From Lichenicola cladoniae (GTDB lineage Bacteria; Pseudomonadota; Alphaproteobacteria; Acetobacterales; Acetobacteraceae): a stretch of 64,000 nt of DNA. Shown here one piece after another: positions 37,647 through 45,439 of this stretch (positions within the stretch are counted from its first letter, which is position 1; each line of letters begins with the position of its first letter). The notes below the pieces were generated by a model. It saw only the letters and a list, made by a program, of their open reading frames with translations, ran no database searches and was not told where the DNA came from. Position numbers and translations under genes: made by a program. The stretch lies in the NCBI RefSeq assembly GCF_013201075.1, contig NZ_CP053712.1, positions 1-64,000 on the forward strand, given 5' to 3'.

Positions 37647-39599
37647 TTATGTCTTCTCAAAACCTAAGTGCCGATGGCGATCGTATTCTTTCGCTAAACG
37701 AACTTCTGGCATACCGCTGCCGGCATTTAGCAGCATCCGATGCCCATAGTGCCGCCATCTTGCAAGAAAACCAGGAACTTCGCCCCCCGGCATTGGCCGA
37801 CTGAACAGGTAGCCCTGACCGCAATCGCAGTTTCCCGCAACGAGGACCTTTAATTGCTCAAGTGTCTCAACACCTTCGGCGACGACCCGCATACCGAGGT
37901 TCGCACCAAGGTCGATAATAGCTTGGGTGATCACGCGATTACTTTGCTGTTCTTCAAGGCCGGAAATAAATGATCTGTCGATCTTGATCCGTCCGACGTC
38001 AAACGTCTTTAGGTGGGTAAGCGACGCGTAGCCGGTACCAAAATCGTCTAGTGCCGAAATAACTCCGAATTGCCGCAGTTGCCTCAGCACATCGGCTACG
38101 GCGTCGGCACGGTCACCAAGGAACGCGCTTTCTAAAATCTCTAACTTGAGCCTGTCCGGACTTAAGTCATACTTCTTGAGCAAGGCGACGACTTGGCGGG
38201 ATAGTTCGTCGCCGCTCTGAAGCTGACTGCGAGAAATGTTCACGTTGACGCACAATACCGGAATGGACTGGTTGGTCCATTGGCGCAATTGTCCAAGGCT
38301 GCGATCGAGGACGAAGGCGCCGATCTTGGCCGAAAGGGCATGGTCCTCTAGCGCTGCAGAGAACGCTGCGGGCGTCAGTAGGCCGCGGGTCGGATGTTGC
38401 CATCGCACCAGGGCTTCAAAACCCCGGACCTCAGACGTGCGAAGATCAATGATCGGTTGATAGTATACGTCGAATTCATCGCGACGGAGCCCAAGACGGA
38501 CTTCCTCGAGCAAATTGACGCGCCGCTCCGTTTCCACCCCCAAGCTTCGTTTAAATACGCAGGCCTGACCTCGTCCTCGAGCCTTCGCCTCGTAGAGGGC
38601 AATATCGGCACGGCGGAACATCGTATCTGGGCTTATGCACTCTCCGCGAGAAACGACTGCTCCAACGCTAACGCTGATTGTCAGGCTGATAACTTGATCC
38701 GCTGCCAAAACCCGGATCTCGTCATCAAAAATTCGGAGTATCCCGTCGAGGCGACCCTTTGCGTCCGCCGCGCCATCGAGAACAAGGACAAACTCATCGC
38801 CGCCGAGACGGCCGACCAAGTCGTCTGGGCGGACGAAGACCTGGAGCCGACGGGCTACTTCTACCAACAGCGTATCGCCAGCGGTATGGCCATACAGGTC
38901 GTTGATGGGCTTGAAGTAGTCGATGTCTAGCATGACCACGATCATACTATTAGAACGTTTGCCGGAATCTACCCGATTCTGTAACGTTTCGGTCAGGAGA
39001 CGGCGATTGGCGAGGCCAGTCAACGGGTCGTGCGTTGCAAGATGCAGAAGGTGGGCCTCGGCCTGCTTTTCCGCGGTAACGTCAATCAACACGCCGACGA
39101 GATACCGCGTTCCGCCGCCACTTGGCTCAATCTCGCCAATCCATCGCTGCCATCGATTCGTTCCACTGGGCAGTCTGAAAGTCAAGGTAAGATCAAATGG
39201 TTGGCCGGACGAGATCGCTTCGACAATTGCCTTTTTGAGTTGGGCCTGAAGAAGTCCGGAATAGCACGCGATTACCCGCTCAAAGGTTATCGGCTCTACC
39301 AATGCCACGTTGAAGATACGGTAAACCCCATCCGACCAAGTTAGCGCCATCGTGTCGATATCCAGCGACCAACGTCCGATCAAGCCAAGCCGTTCCGTTT
39401 GATCGGTCATCATTTTGGAACGCGCTAACTCCCGTTGGAGATCAGGCAAGGGGCATAGGTCGCCCGAAACGGACCGTGCAATGGGGTTCGGCCTACCCAA
39501 GAGCCCAGCCCTTTCTCCGCCGGCGCAAGCTAAAAAACACGATGCCGACGACGGGATGGAGCACGGAACATGCCTATCTGGGATTACCATTCTGCCCAA
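37647..39599 (-). CDS. PAS-GGDEF-EAL cyclic-di-GMP enzyme
   Basis: Up to 650 residues; the frame allows starts at 39599 or further in, for example the ATG at 39413. A PAS/PAC sensor (about 70-180, LGLIGRWSLDIDTMALTWSD, LVGVLIDVTAEKQAEAHLL) is followed by a GGDEF domain with an intact active site (RLGGDEFVLVL) and HDPLTGLANRR, then an EAL domain with EALVRWQHP, NVNISRSQL, LDDFGTGYASL and VAEGVET. Both diguanylate cyclase and phosphodiesterase residues are present, so it may be bifunctional. No membrane segment is evident. It stands alone, and the 380 bp on its upstream side (39600-39977) are empty. Confidence 0.92.
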   Translation of the reverse strand: MGRMVIPDRHVPCSIPSSASCFLACAGGERAGLLGRPNPIARSVSGDLCPLPDLQRELARSKMMTDQTERLGLIGRWSLDIDTMALTWSDGVYRIFNVALVEPITFERVIACYSGLLQAQLKKAIVEAISSGQPFDLTLTFRLPSGTNRWQRWIGEIEPSGGGTRYLVGVLIDVTAEKQAEAHLLHLATHDPLTGLANRRLLTETLQNRVDSGKRSNSMIVVMLDIDYFKPINDLYGHTAGDTLLVEVARRLQVFVRPDDLVGRLGGDEFVLVLDGAADAKGRLDGILRIFDDEIRVLAADQVISLTISVSVGAVVSRGECISPDTMFRRADIALYEAKARGRGQACVFKRSLGVETERRVNLLEEVRLGLRRDEFDVYYQPIIDLRTSEVRGFEALVRWQHPTRGLLTPAAFSAALEDHALSAKIGAFVLDRSLGQLRQWTNQSIPVLCVNVNISRSQLQSGDELSRQVVALLKKYDLSPDRLKLEILESAFLGDRADAVADVLRQLRQFGVISALDDFGTGYASLTHLKTFDVGRIKIDRSFISGLEEQQSNRVITQAIIDLGANLGMRVVAEGVETLEQLKVLVAGNCDCGQGYLFSRPMPGGEVPGFLARWRHYGHRMLLNAGSGMPEVRLAKEYDRHRHLGFEKT

Positions 39600-39977
39600 C
39601 TTGAATCATTTGTTAACAGCATACGTTTATCTATTGTTAGACGATATAGGGGATACGCAGCTTTGCCGCTTGGTGGCAGTGAGTTTAAGTAAGCAGTGTA
39701 GTTGTTGAGCTAGCTCGGAACCGCAGTCAACTTTTGGACAGCCCTTGTATTTGGTTTTTGAGACGTATCTCACCTGAACTAAAATGCCTTGGTTTTCGGG
39801 AACCGATTTGGTTGAGTCTCTACGCGCGACTGGCATGGGCTAAACGGCGAGGTAGTAGGCGACGGAGTGTTGAACCAGTCGACCCAATGCAGGACGTTGG
39901 ATTCGACCGTGTCGATGCTGGGCCAGGCTTGGCAGTTGGCGGTGGATCACCTCGATCTCGAACCGGCCATTAATAAG

Positions 39978-40727
39978 ATTCTGTCGCACGTTTGTGTGTC
40001 TTGGCCGCCTGCTAGATGATGGGAGCGGGCGCGGTTTTGGGACGAGACGATGGCGATTGACTTCAAGGGCAGTCACTTCGAGCGGGATATCGTCCTATGG
40101 GGTGTGCGGTGGTATGTGGCGTATCCGATCAGCTACCGCCAGCTCGAGGAGATGATGGGTGAGCGGGGCGTTAAGGTCGATCATTCCACGCTGAACCGCT
40201 GGATCGTGCGCTACGTGCCGTTGCTGGAGAAGGTGTTCGTGTCGCGCAAGCGTCCGGTGGGCGGCAGCTAGAGGCTCGACGAAACCTACGTGCGGGTCAA
40301 GGGCGCGTGGAAGTATCTCTATCGGGCGGTCGACAAAGCCGGTGCCACCGTGGACTTCCTACTGACGGCCAAGCGGGATCGTAAGGCGGCGCTGCGCTTC
40401 CTGCGTAAGGCAGCCGGGCATCACGGCATTCCTGAGAAGACCACCATCGACAAGAGCGGCGCCAACACAGCTGCGATCGCGAGCTACAATGTCGAGCATG
40501 ATGCGGAGATCGAGACCCGACAGATCAAGTATCTCAACAACATCGTCGAACAGAATCACCGGGCGGTCAAACGATTGACCCGACCGATGCTGGGGTTCAA
40601 GTCGTTCTGGTCCGCGGCGGTCACTGTCGCCGGCATCGAGATCATGCACATGATCCGCAAAGGACAGTTGCTCTCAACAGGAAAGTTGCGTCCAGCACAG
40701 CAGTTTTACTCCCTGGCCGGCTATAGC
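39978..40727 (+). mobile_element. IS6-family element, copy F, right end lost
   Basis: The left end reads GATTCTGTCGCACGTTTG. The right end is missing: after TTTACTCCCTGGCCGGC the sequence turns into an IS630 end (TATAGCATTTTCCGATC). Nearly identical to copy D over the coding part. Confidence 0.82.
40050..40727 (+). pseudogene. IS6-family transposase with amber stop
   Basis: MAIDFKGSHFERDIVLWGVR is followed by an open frame to GGS, then TAG at 40269-40271; copy D has TGG (GGSWRLDE) at the same place. The rest (VRVKGAWKYLYRAVDKAG, TIDKSGANTAA, NIVEQNHRAVKR) is open. A further change of D to N in the EQDHR motif is also seen. Copy D carries a different nonsense mutation, at a Trp codon that is intact here. 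Confidence 0.88.
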
Positions 40728-41009
40728 ATTTTCCGATCAGATAGCGTCATATCCGGCGGCAGCAAAATAGTTGAAGCACTCAACTGGATCGAAGCGTTCG
40801 AGTGCTCCTGCAATCGTCTGCCAGAGGTCATCGACCGTGCGTGATGCAGCCGCTCGAAGCAGAGCCTTGAGCTTGGAGAATGCCATCTCGATCGAGTTGA
40901 AGTTGGGCGAGTAGGGCGGCAGAAACCGGAGCTCTGCGCCTGCGGCCTCGATTGCCTCACGAATGCCGGTCACCTTGTGCGACGGCAGGTTGTCCATGAT
41001 GACAGAGGT
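40728..41009 (-). pseudogene. IS630-family transposase, C-terminal fragment
   Basis: Reads [40 protein letters not shown] and ends at 40737 (AAAGYDAI), the C-terminal third of an IS630 DDE transposase including the last acidic residue. The 5' part has been lost at the IS3 border. Confidence 0.82.
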
Positions 41010-41087
41010 GGCTGGCCAAATTCGGACAGTCCTATAAGTGGAAAGTCTGCCTGGAAGCGGCGATCATGCCGCGTATCAGGAGAGACC

Positions 41088-41399
41088 ATGACGAAACGGA
41101 CACGCCGGGCTCATGCTCCGGCTTTCAAAGCGAAAGTGGCGCTGGCTGCCGTCAAGGGCGAGAAGACGCTGGCGGAGTTGGCACAGCAGTATGACGTGCA
41201 TCCGAACCAGATTACGGCCTGGAAGGCACAACTGATCGAGGGTGTTGCCAGTGTTTTTGTCGCCGGGTCCAGCGGCGCGGAAGTAGCACCTGCCGTAGAT
41301 TTGAAGGTGCTGCATGCCAAGATTGGCGAGCTGGCGCTGGAGAATGATTTTTTGTCCGGTGCGCTCAGCAAAGCCGGCCTGCTGAGCGCAAAACGATGA
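41088..41399 (+). CDS. IS3-family transposase OrfA
   Basis: A 103-residue protein: MTKRTRRAHAPAFKAKVALA, KTLAELAQQYDVHPNQITAW and a C-terminal coiled segment VLHAKIGELALENDFLSGAL. The start follows AGGAGAG. It overlaps orfB by 4 bp (ATGA), which allows coupled or frameshifted expression. It is intact, but its partner is broken. Confidence 0.88.
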   Translation: MTKRTRRAHAPAFKAKVALAAVKGEKTLAELAQQYDVHPNQITAWKAQLIEGVASVFVAGSSGAEVAPAVDLKVLHAKIGELALENDFLSGALSKAGLLSAKR

Positions 41400-42070
41400 T
41401 CGACCGCGGCCATGATCTGCCGCTGCTGCGGCAGGCTGAGCTGCTCGGGTTCAGCCGTAGCAGCTTCTACTATGAGCCTCGGCCGGTGGCGCAGAAGGAG
41501 CTCGCGATCATGCTGCGGATCGACGCGCTGCATCTCGACTATCCGTTCGCGGGCAGCCGGATGCTGCGGGATCTGCTGCGCGGTGAGGGCGTCGTGATCG
41601 GGCGCGAACTGGTAGCCACGATGATGCGGCGCATGGGCATCGAGGCGCTGTATCGCCGCCCGAACACCTCCAAGCCGGCACCGGGGCATAAGATCTATCC
41701 ATATCTCCTGCGCGGCGTGGCGGTCGGGCGGCCGAACCAGGCGTGGGCGATGGACATCACATACATTCCAATGGCGCGCGGATTTGTCTACCTGGCGGCT
41801 GTTGTGGACTGGTTCACCCGACGGGTCCTGTCATGGCAATTATCGATAACGTTGGAGGTGGATTTTTGCATAGAGGCAGTGGAGGAAGCGCTCGCCAGGC
41901 ACGGCAAGCCCGAGATTTTCAACACTGATCAGGGCAGTCAATTTACCAGCGCGGCCTTCACCGGCCTGTTGACCGACAACACCATTTCCATCAGCATGGA
42001 TGGCCGCGGTGCGTGGCGCGACAACGTGTTTGTCGAACGGCTTTGGCGATCGGTCAAATACGAGGAAGTC
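41396..42070 (+). pseudogene. IS3-family OrfB integrase, interrupted
   Basis: MIDRGHDLPLLRQAELLGFS, then the rve domain: [11 protein letters not shown] (first Asp), IFNTDQGSQFTS (second Asp) and GRGAWRDNVFVERLWRSVKY with the Glu. Immediately after EEV the sequence no longer matches IS3 and turns into intron RNA sequence. The last 50 or so residues are absent. Confidence 0.85.
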
Positions 42071-43413
42071 GTATGCTGTGAACGTGTCTACCCACCTTGG
42101 GACGGCGCGGAACTTTACCGGAGATGGGGGCCGGCCCCCCGAAGTCGGTCTGCAGGGGCAGGCTTCAAACCGCCACAAGCTGCGAGGGTAAAGAGCCCTG
42201 GTGGTGAGCGTTGCTGGAAAAGGCGGAAAGCTATTCCGTCAGGTGGGTCTTGAGGAGACGAACGCGAGTGAACCGCTGATGACGTGTCGTAACGTATTAA
42301 ACCGACGTCGAAACCGGGACCTGGACTTCTGTCCCGCGAGCAAGGGTTGGGCGATGCCTGCTGACGGCCCAACCGGCGTCCGGCATGAAGGCGGCGTGAC
42401 CTCAAGACAGGCTTCGGTAAGGAACACAGGAACCTGTCGTCCCGATGCCAAGGGAGAAATCCAAACGGTCAGTCACCGTAAGGATCTGAGTACCGATGCG
42501 GGGCACAGGGGCGGAGATGTCCGTAGTAGGGATGATGGTTCCGTAATGGGACCGGACCGAAGGGGCATCGTCATTCGGCTATATCCCAGAGGCAACCCGA
42601 AAGGGGATGACCTCCATGGGTAGAGCAAAGTCGTATTGTATTGCGAAGCGTGAAGTGTGGGAAGCGTATAAGCGAGTAAAAGCCAATCGAGGGGCGGCTG
42701 GGGTGGATGGTCAGTCTATCGAAGACTTCGACAGAGATTTAAGTAAGAACCTCTATCGGATCTGGAATAGAATGTCTTCCGGAAGCTACTTTCCGCCACC
42801 CGTGCGTCGCGTTGACATACCGAAAGGCGATACTGGAGGAACTCGGCCGCTCGGAATTCCGACGGTCTCCGACAGGATTGCTCAGATGGTGGTCAGGCGA
42901 CACCTGGAGCCGATCCTAGAGCCGGTGTTTCACCGAGATTCTTATGGATATCGCCCCGGGAAATCGGCGCATAATGCGCTGGTTATGGCTCGGCAGCGTT
43001 GCTGGGCTCATGATTGGGTGCTCGACCTCGACATCAAGAGTTTCTTCGACGAGATCGATTGGGACCTCCTGATGCGAGCCGTGCGTCGACACACTGACTG
43101 TCCATGGGTGCTGCTCTACCTTGAACGGTGGCTGAGGGCGCCCGTGAGCATGCCGGATGGGACCTTGGTTGGGCGAGAGAGGGGGACCCCGCAGGGGGCT
43201 GTCGTCAGTCCTGTGCTGGCAAATCTCTTTCTTCACTATGCGTTCGATCTCTGGATGCAAAGAGAGTATCCAAGCATCCCGTTTGAACGCTACGCTGACG
43301 ACGCGATCTGCCATTGCGCGAACGAAGAGCAGGCGCTTGAGTTACATCAAGCGCTGGGGCAGAGGTTCGAGGCGTGTCGGCTTCGGCTACACCCGGAAAA
43401 GACCAAAACCGTC
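42071..43413 (+). mobile_element. group II intron, 3'-truncated by IS6 copy C
   Basis: About 530 nt of non-coding sequence with many short paired segments (for example GGGGGCCGGCCCCC at 42126-42139) precede a reverse-transcriptase frame, the arrangement of domains I-IV of a bacterial group II intron. The exact 5' splice site is uncertain by about 10 nt (GTATGC at 42071 or GTGAACGTG at 42078). Domains V and VI and the 3' exon are gone, because IS6 copy C starts at 43414. It cannot splice. Confidence 0.8.
42607..43413 (+). pseudogene. ltrA: group II intron reverse transcriptase, truncated
   Basis: A typical start (REVWEAYKRVKANRGAAGVD, then FDRDLSKNLYRIWNRM), RPLGIPTVSDRIAQMVV, SYGYRPGKSAHNAL, LDLDIKSFFDEIDW, GTPQGAVVSPVLANLFLHY and the catalytic FERYADD box. 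The frame is lost at LHPEKTKTV, where IS6 copy C begins; the IS adds eleven residues and a stop. The maturase (X) and endonuclease regions are missing. Confidence 0.9.
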
Positions 43414-44211
43414 GGTTCTGTTGCAAAGTTTCGATCGACCGGTGCGTGATGGCTAACGGCAACGGTTATGGATCTGGAGACGATGTCGATTGCGTTCAAA
43501 GGCAGCCACTTCGAGCGCGACATCATCTTGTGGGGTGTTCGCTGGTACGTGGCGTATCCGTTGAGCTACCGCCAGGTTGAAGAGATGATGGGGGAGCGTG
43601 GCGTGGAGGTCGACCACACGACGCTGCATCGCTGGGTGCTCAGGTATGTGCCGTTGCTGGAGAAGGCCTTCGTGGCCCGCAAACGTCCGATCGGCGGCAG
43701 CTGGCGGATGGATGAGACCTACATACGGATCAAGGGCGTGTGGAAGTATCTGTATCGTGCAGTCGACAAGGCGGGTGCCACAGTGGACTTCCTGTTGACC
43801 GCCAAGCGCGATCGCAAGGCGGCGCTGCGTTTCCTCTGCAAGGCTATCACCCGACATAGGGCTCCCCGCACGATCACCATCGACAAGAGCGGCGCCAACA
43901 CCGCGGCGGTTGACAGCTACAACACCGAGCATGACGCCGGGATCAAAATGCGCCAAGTCAAGTATCTCAACAACCTCGTCGAGCAGGACCACCGGGCGAT
44001 CAAACGGATCACCCGGCCAATGCTCGGCTTCAAGAATTTCTGGTCAGCGGCGACCACCATTGCCGGCCTCGAGATCATGCACATGATCCGCAAGGGTCAG
44101 TTACGTTCGACAGCGAAGCTGCGTCCAGCGCAGCAGTTCTACTCCCTCGCAGGATAGAAAAACCAAAGTCCCAGCCCATACTCAGACACGACGAAACTTT
44201 GCAACAGAACC
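43414..44211 (+). mobile_element. IS6-family element, copy C (798 bp)
   Basis: GGTTCTGTTGCAAAGTTTCG to TTTGCAACAGAACC. The left flank AAACCGTC (in the intron) and right flank CTCGTTGA differ. The right flank matches the flank of copy A once that copy is turned into the same orientation, and both copies carry the same Leu variant in the transposase. Confidence 0.93.
43468..44157 (+). CDS. IS6-family transposase, copy C
   Basis: An intact 229-residue DDE transposase, essentially the same protein as copy A (AGLEIMHM variant), with catalytic regions MDETYIRIKG, TIDKSGANTAA and NLVEQDHRAIKR. Confidence 0.93.
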   Translation: MDLETMSIAFKGSHFERDIILWGVRWYVAYPLSYRQVEEMMGERGVEVDHTTLHRWVLRYVPLLEKAFVARKRPIGGSWRMDETYIRIKGVWKYLYRAVDKAGATVDFLLTAKRDRKAALRFLCKAITRHRAPRTITIDKSGANTAAVDSYNTEHDAGIKMRQVKYLNNLVEQDHRAIKRITRPMLGFKNFWSAATTIAGLEIMHMIRKGQLRSTAKLRPAQQFYSLAG

Positions 44212-44319
44212 CTCGTTGAACTGCCGCTTGCAAGCCCGGCAGCGGAAGCGACGGTAGCCGCGTGTCGTCACCTCCGGCCGCTCCGTCACGGACGCAGACC
44301 CACAGCACATGCAGTTCAT
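44212..44319 (-). pseudogene. zinc-ribbon IS6-type transposase, N-terminal part
   Basis: From the ATG at 44319 it reads MNCMCCGSASVTERPEVTTR, then RFRCRACKRQFNE, a four-Cys zinc ribbon, and stops at the IS6 border. The next codons (RSSGVLNRTCLPSD...) are at 14701 onward next to copy A. Joining the two across the shared octamer gives one continuous frame. Confidence 0.85.
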
Positions 44320-44399
44320 CCCGATATCCCGCCCGCTGCCATGACCGGCAACGCTACGTCAGCCACCCAGCGGTCACCAGATCCGTCATTGGCACGAGG

Positions 44400-44645
44400 C
44401 CTGACAGAACCCTTGAGCTTGGGCCACGCAAGATCAGGGTGGTCGGGATTGCCCCTGGCCTCGTCGCCACGGAGGGCACAAGCGGCATGGGCGAGGAAGG
44501 GGCCGTCCCGTTCGTCGCCCGTACACCGCTCGGCCGCATCGGCCAGCCCGCCGATATCGCCGCCACGGTTTCCTTCATCGTGTCCGAAGATGCCGACTGG
44601 GTAACCGGCGAGACGTTGCAGGTCGGCGGCGGCCTGCGGCTCTAG
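44400..44645 (+). pseudogene. short-chain dehydrogenase, C-terminal fragment
   Basis: LELGPRKIRVVGIAPGLVAT, ARTPLGRIGQPADIAATVSF and DWVTGETLQVGGGLRL form the usual last third of an SDR oxidoreductase. The Rossmann N-terminus and the Tyr-Lys active site are missing, so it is a remnant. The stop is followed by a strong hairpin. Confidence 0.78.
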
Positions 44646-44651
44646 CACGCC

Positions 44652-44678
44652 GATGGGCTCCGGCACCCGGAGCCCATC
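44652..44678. terminator. strong hairpin between convergent genes
   Basis: A perfect 12-bp stem (GATGGGCTCCGG with CCGGAGCCCATC) and a 3-nt loop (CAC) directly after the SDR stop. The gene on the other side points towards it, so it may terminate transcription from both directions. No long U-tract follows. Confidence 0.7.
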
Positions 44679-44750
44679 GCTCTACGGCTTTATCGGACTA
44701 AGAGGCTCGCCGGCATCATCCGGCCGGCCCCAACCCGATCGCTTTGCCAG

Positions 44751-45218
44751 TCAGGCCCGGGCGACGACTTCGCCGCGCGAGGCATGGATCCGCGTCTCGC
44801 CGCCATCGAATTCCAGGAACGGCGGGTCAAACCCGGCCTGAACCAGGGCGGCAACGGTCAGGTCGATGAAATGACGCTCTCCGGCCGGGCTGGCGATCAC
44901 GATCCTGCCGTGGTGGTCGAGCGAGCGGATCGCCTGGTTGATCACCCGGTTTATGGTCACCAGCGTCACGTGCGGCACCAGCACCAGGTCGGCGGACCGT
45001 GTCTCGGCATGCGCATCGGGTGTCCGGGCCTCGGCCTTGCGGCATTCGGTGTGCATCAGGGCACAGAGCGTGTCGGCAGCGGATGTTCCGAGAACCAGGA
45101 CGCGCAACCCCTCCAGGTCGGAGGTCTCGCCCACCAGGGCGATCGAGCATTGCCGGGATTGCAGGATCGTCCTTGCATAACGCAAACGGCGATCGCGAAG
45201 TGTACCACTCATTGCCAT
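44751..45218 (-). CDS. hypothetical protein with methyltransferase-like Rossmann fold
   Basis: A 155-residue soluble protein. GLRVLVLGTSAADTLCALMH resembles a glycine-rich strand-turn-helix, and VTINRVINQAIRSLDHHGRI followed by VIASPAGERHFIDLTVAALV resembles the later half of a class I methyltransferase fold. It is too short for a complete enzyme and no SAM-binding motif is certain, so I give no function. It is divergent from the porin and shares its 220-bp upstream region. Confidence 0.55.
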   Translation of the reverse strand: MAMSGTLRDRRLRYARTILQSRQCSIALVGETSDLEGLRVLVLGTSAADTLCALMHTECRKAEARTPDAHAETRSADLVLVPHVTLVTINRVINQAIRSLDHHGRIVIASPAGERHFIDLTVAALVQAGFDPPFLEFDGGETRIHASRGEVVARA

Positions 45219-45345
45219 CGGTCTCCACCAGGGACATGGACTGTCACCGGATGCCGAACAGTGAGCCGAACCCGCATAAAGGATCGATGCGTTTCAGGAG
45301 GCCGCAGGATAAAATCTACCTAAACGCGGGTTCGCTGCACCGGTC

Positions 45346-45395
45346 TTTATGCGGTTTTTATGCGTGCAGCTGATTTCGCCATCGAGACTTTATGC
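45346..45395 (+). promoter_or_regulatory. candidate KdpE-controlled promoter of the porin gene
   Basis: TTTATGC occurs at 45346-45352 and 45357-45363 (11-bp period, one helical turn) and again at 45389-45395. The same three elements with the same spacings stand before the kdp operon. OmpR-type regulators such as KdpE bind such direct repeats; the third element may instead be the -10 region. An inverted copy (GCATAAA) is at 45274. Confidence 0.6.
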
Positions 45396-45439
45396 CGGTC
45401 GTCTCCAAGGTGCCGCCGATACAGCTTGGATACCGTTCA

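Larger units (their letters stand above)
41010..42070 (+). mobile_element. IS3-family element interrupted by a group II intron
   Basis: The left end begins near TGGCTGGCCAAATTCGGACA. orfA and the first 225 codons of orfB are present, but orfB is cut at KYEEV by the intron. The 3' end of the IS is not found beyond the truncated intron. Confidence 0.75.
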
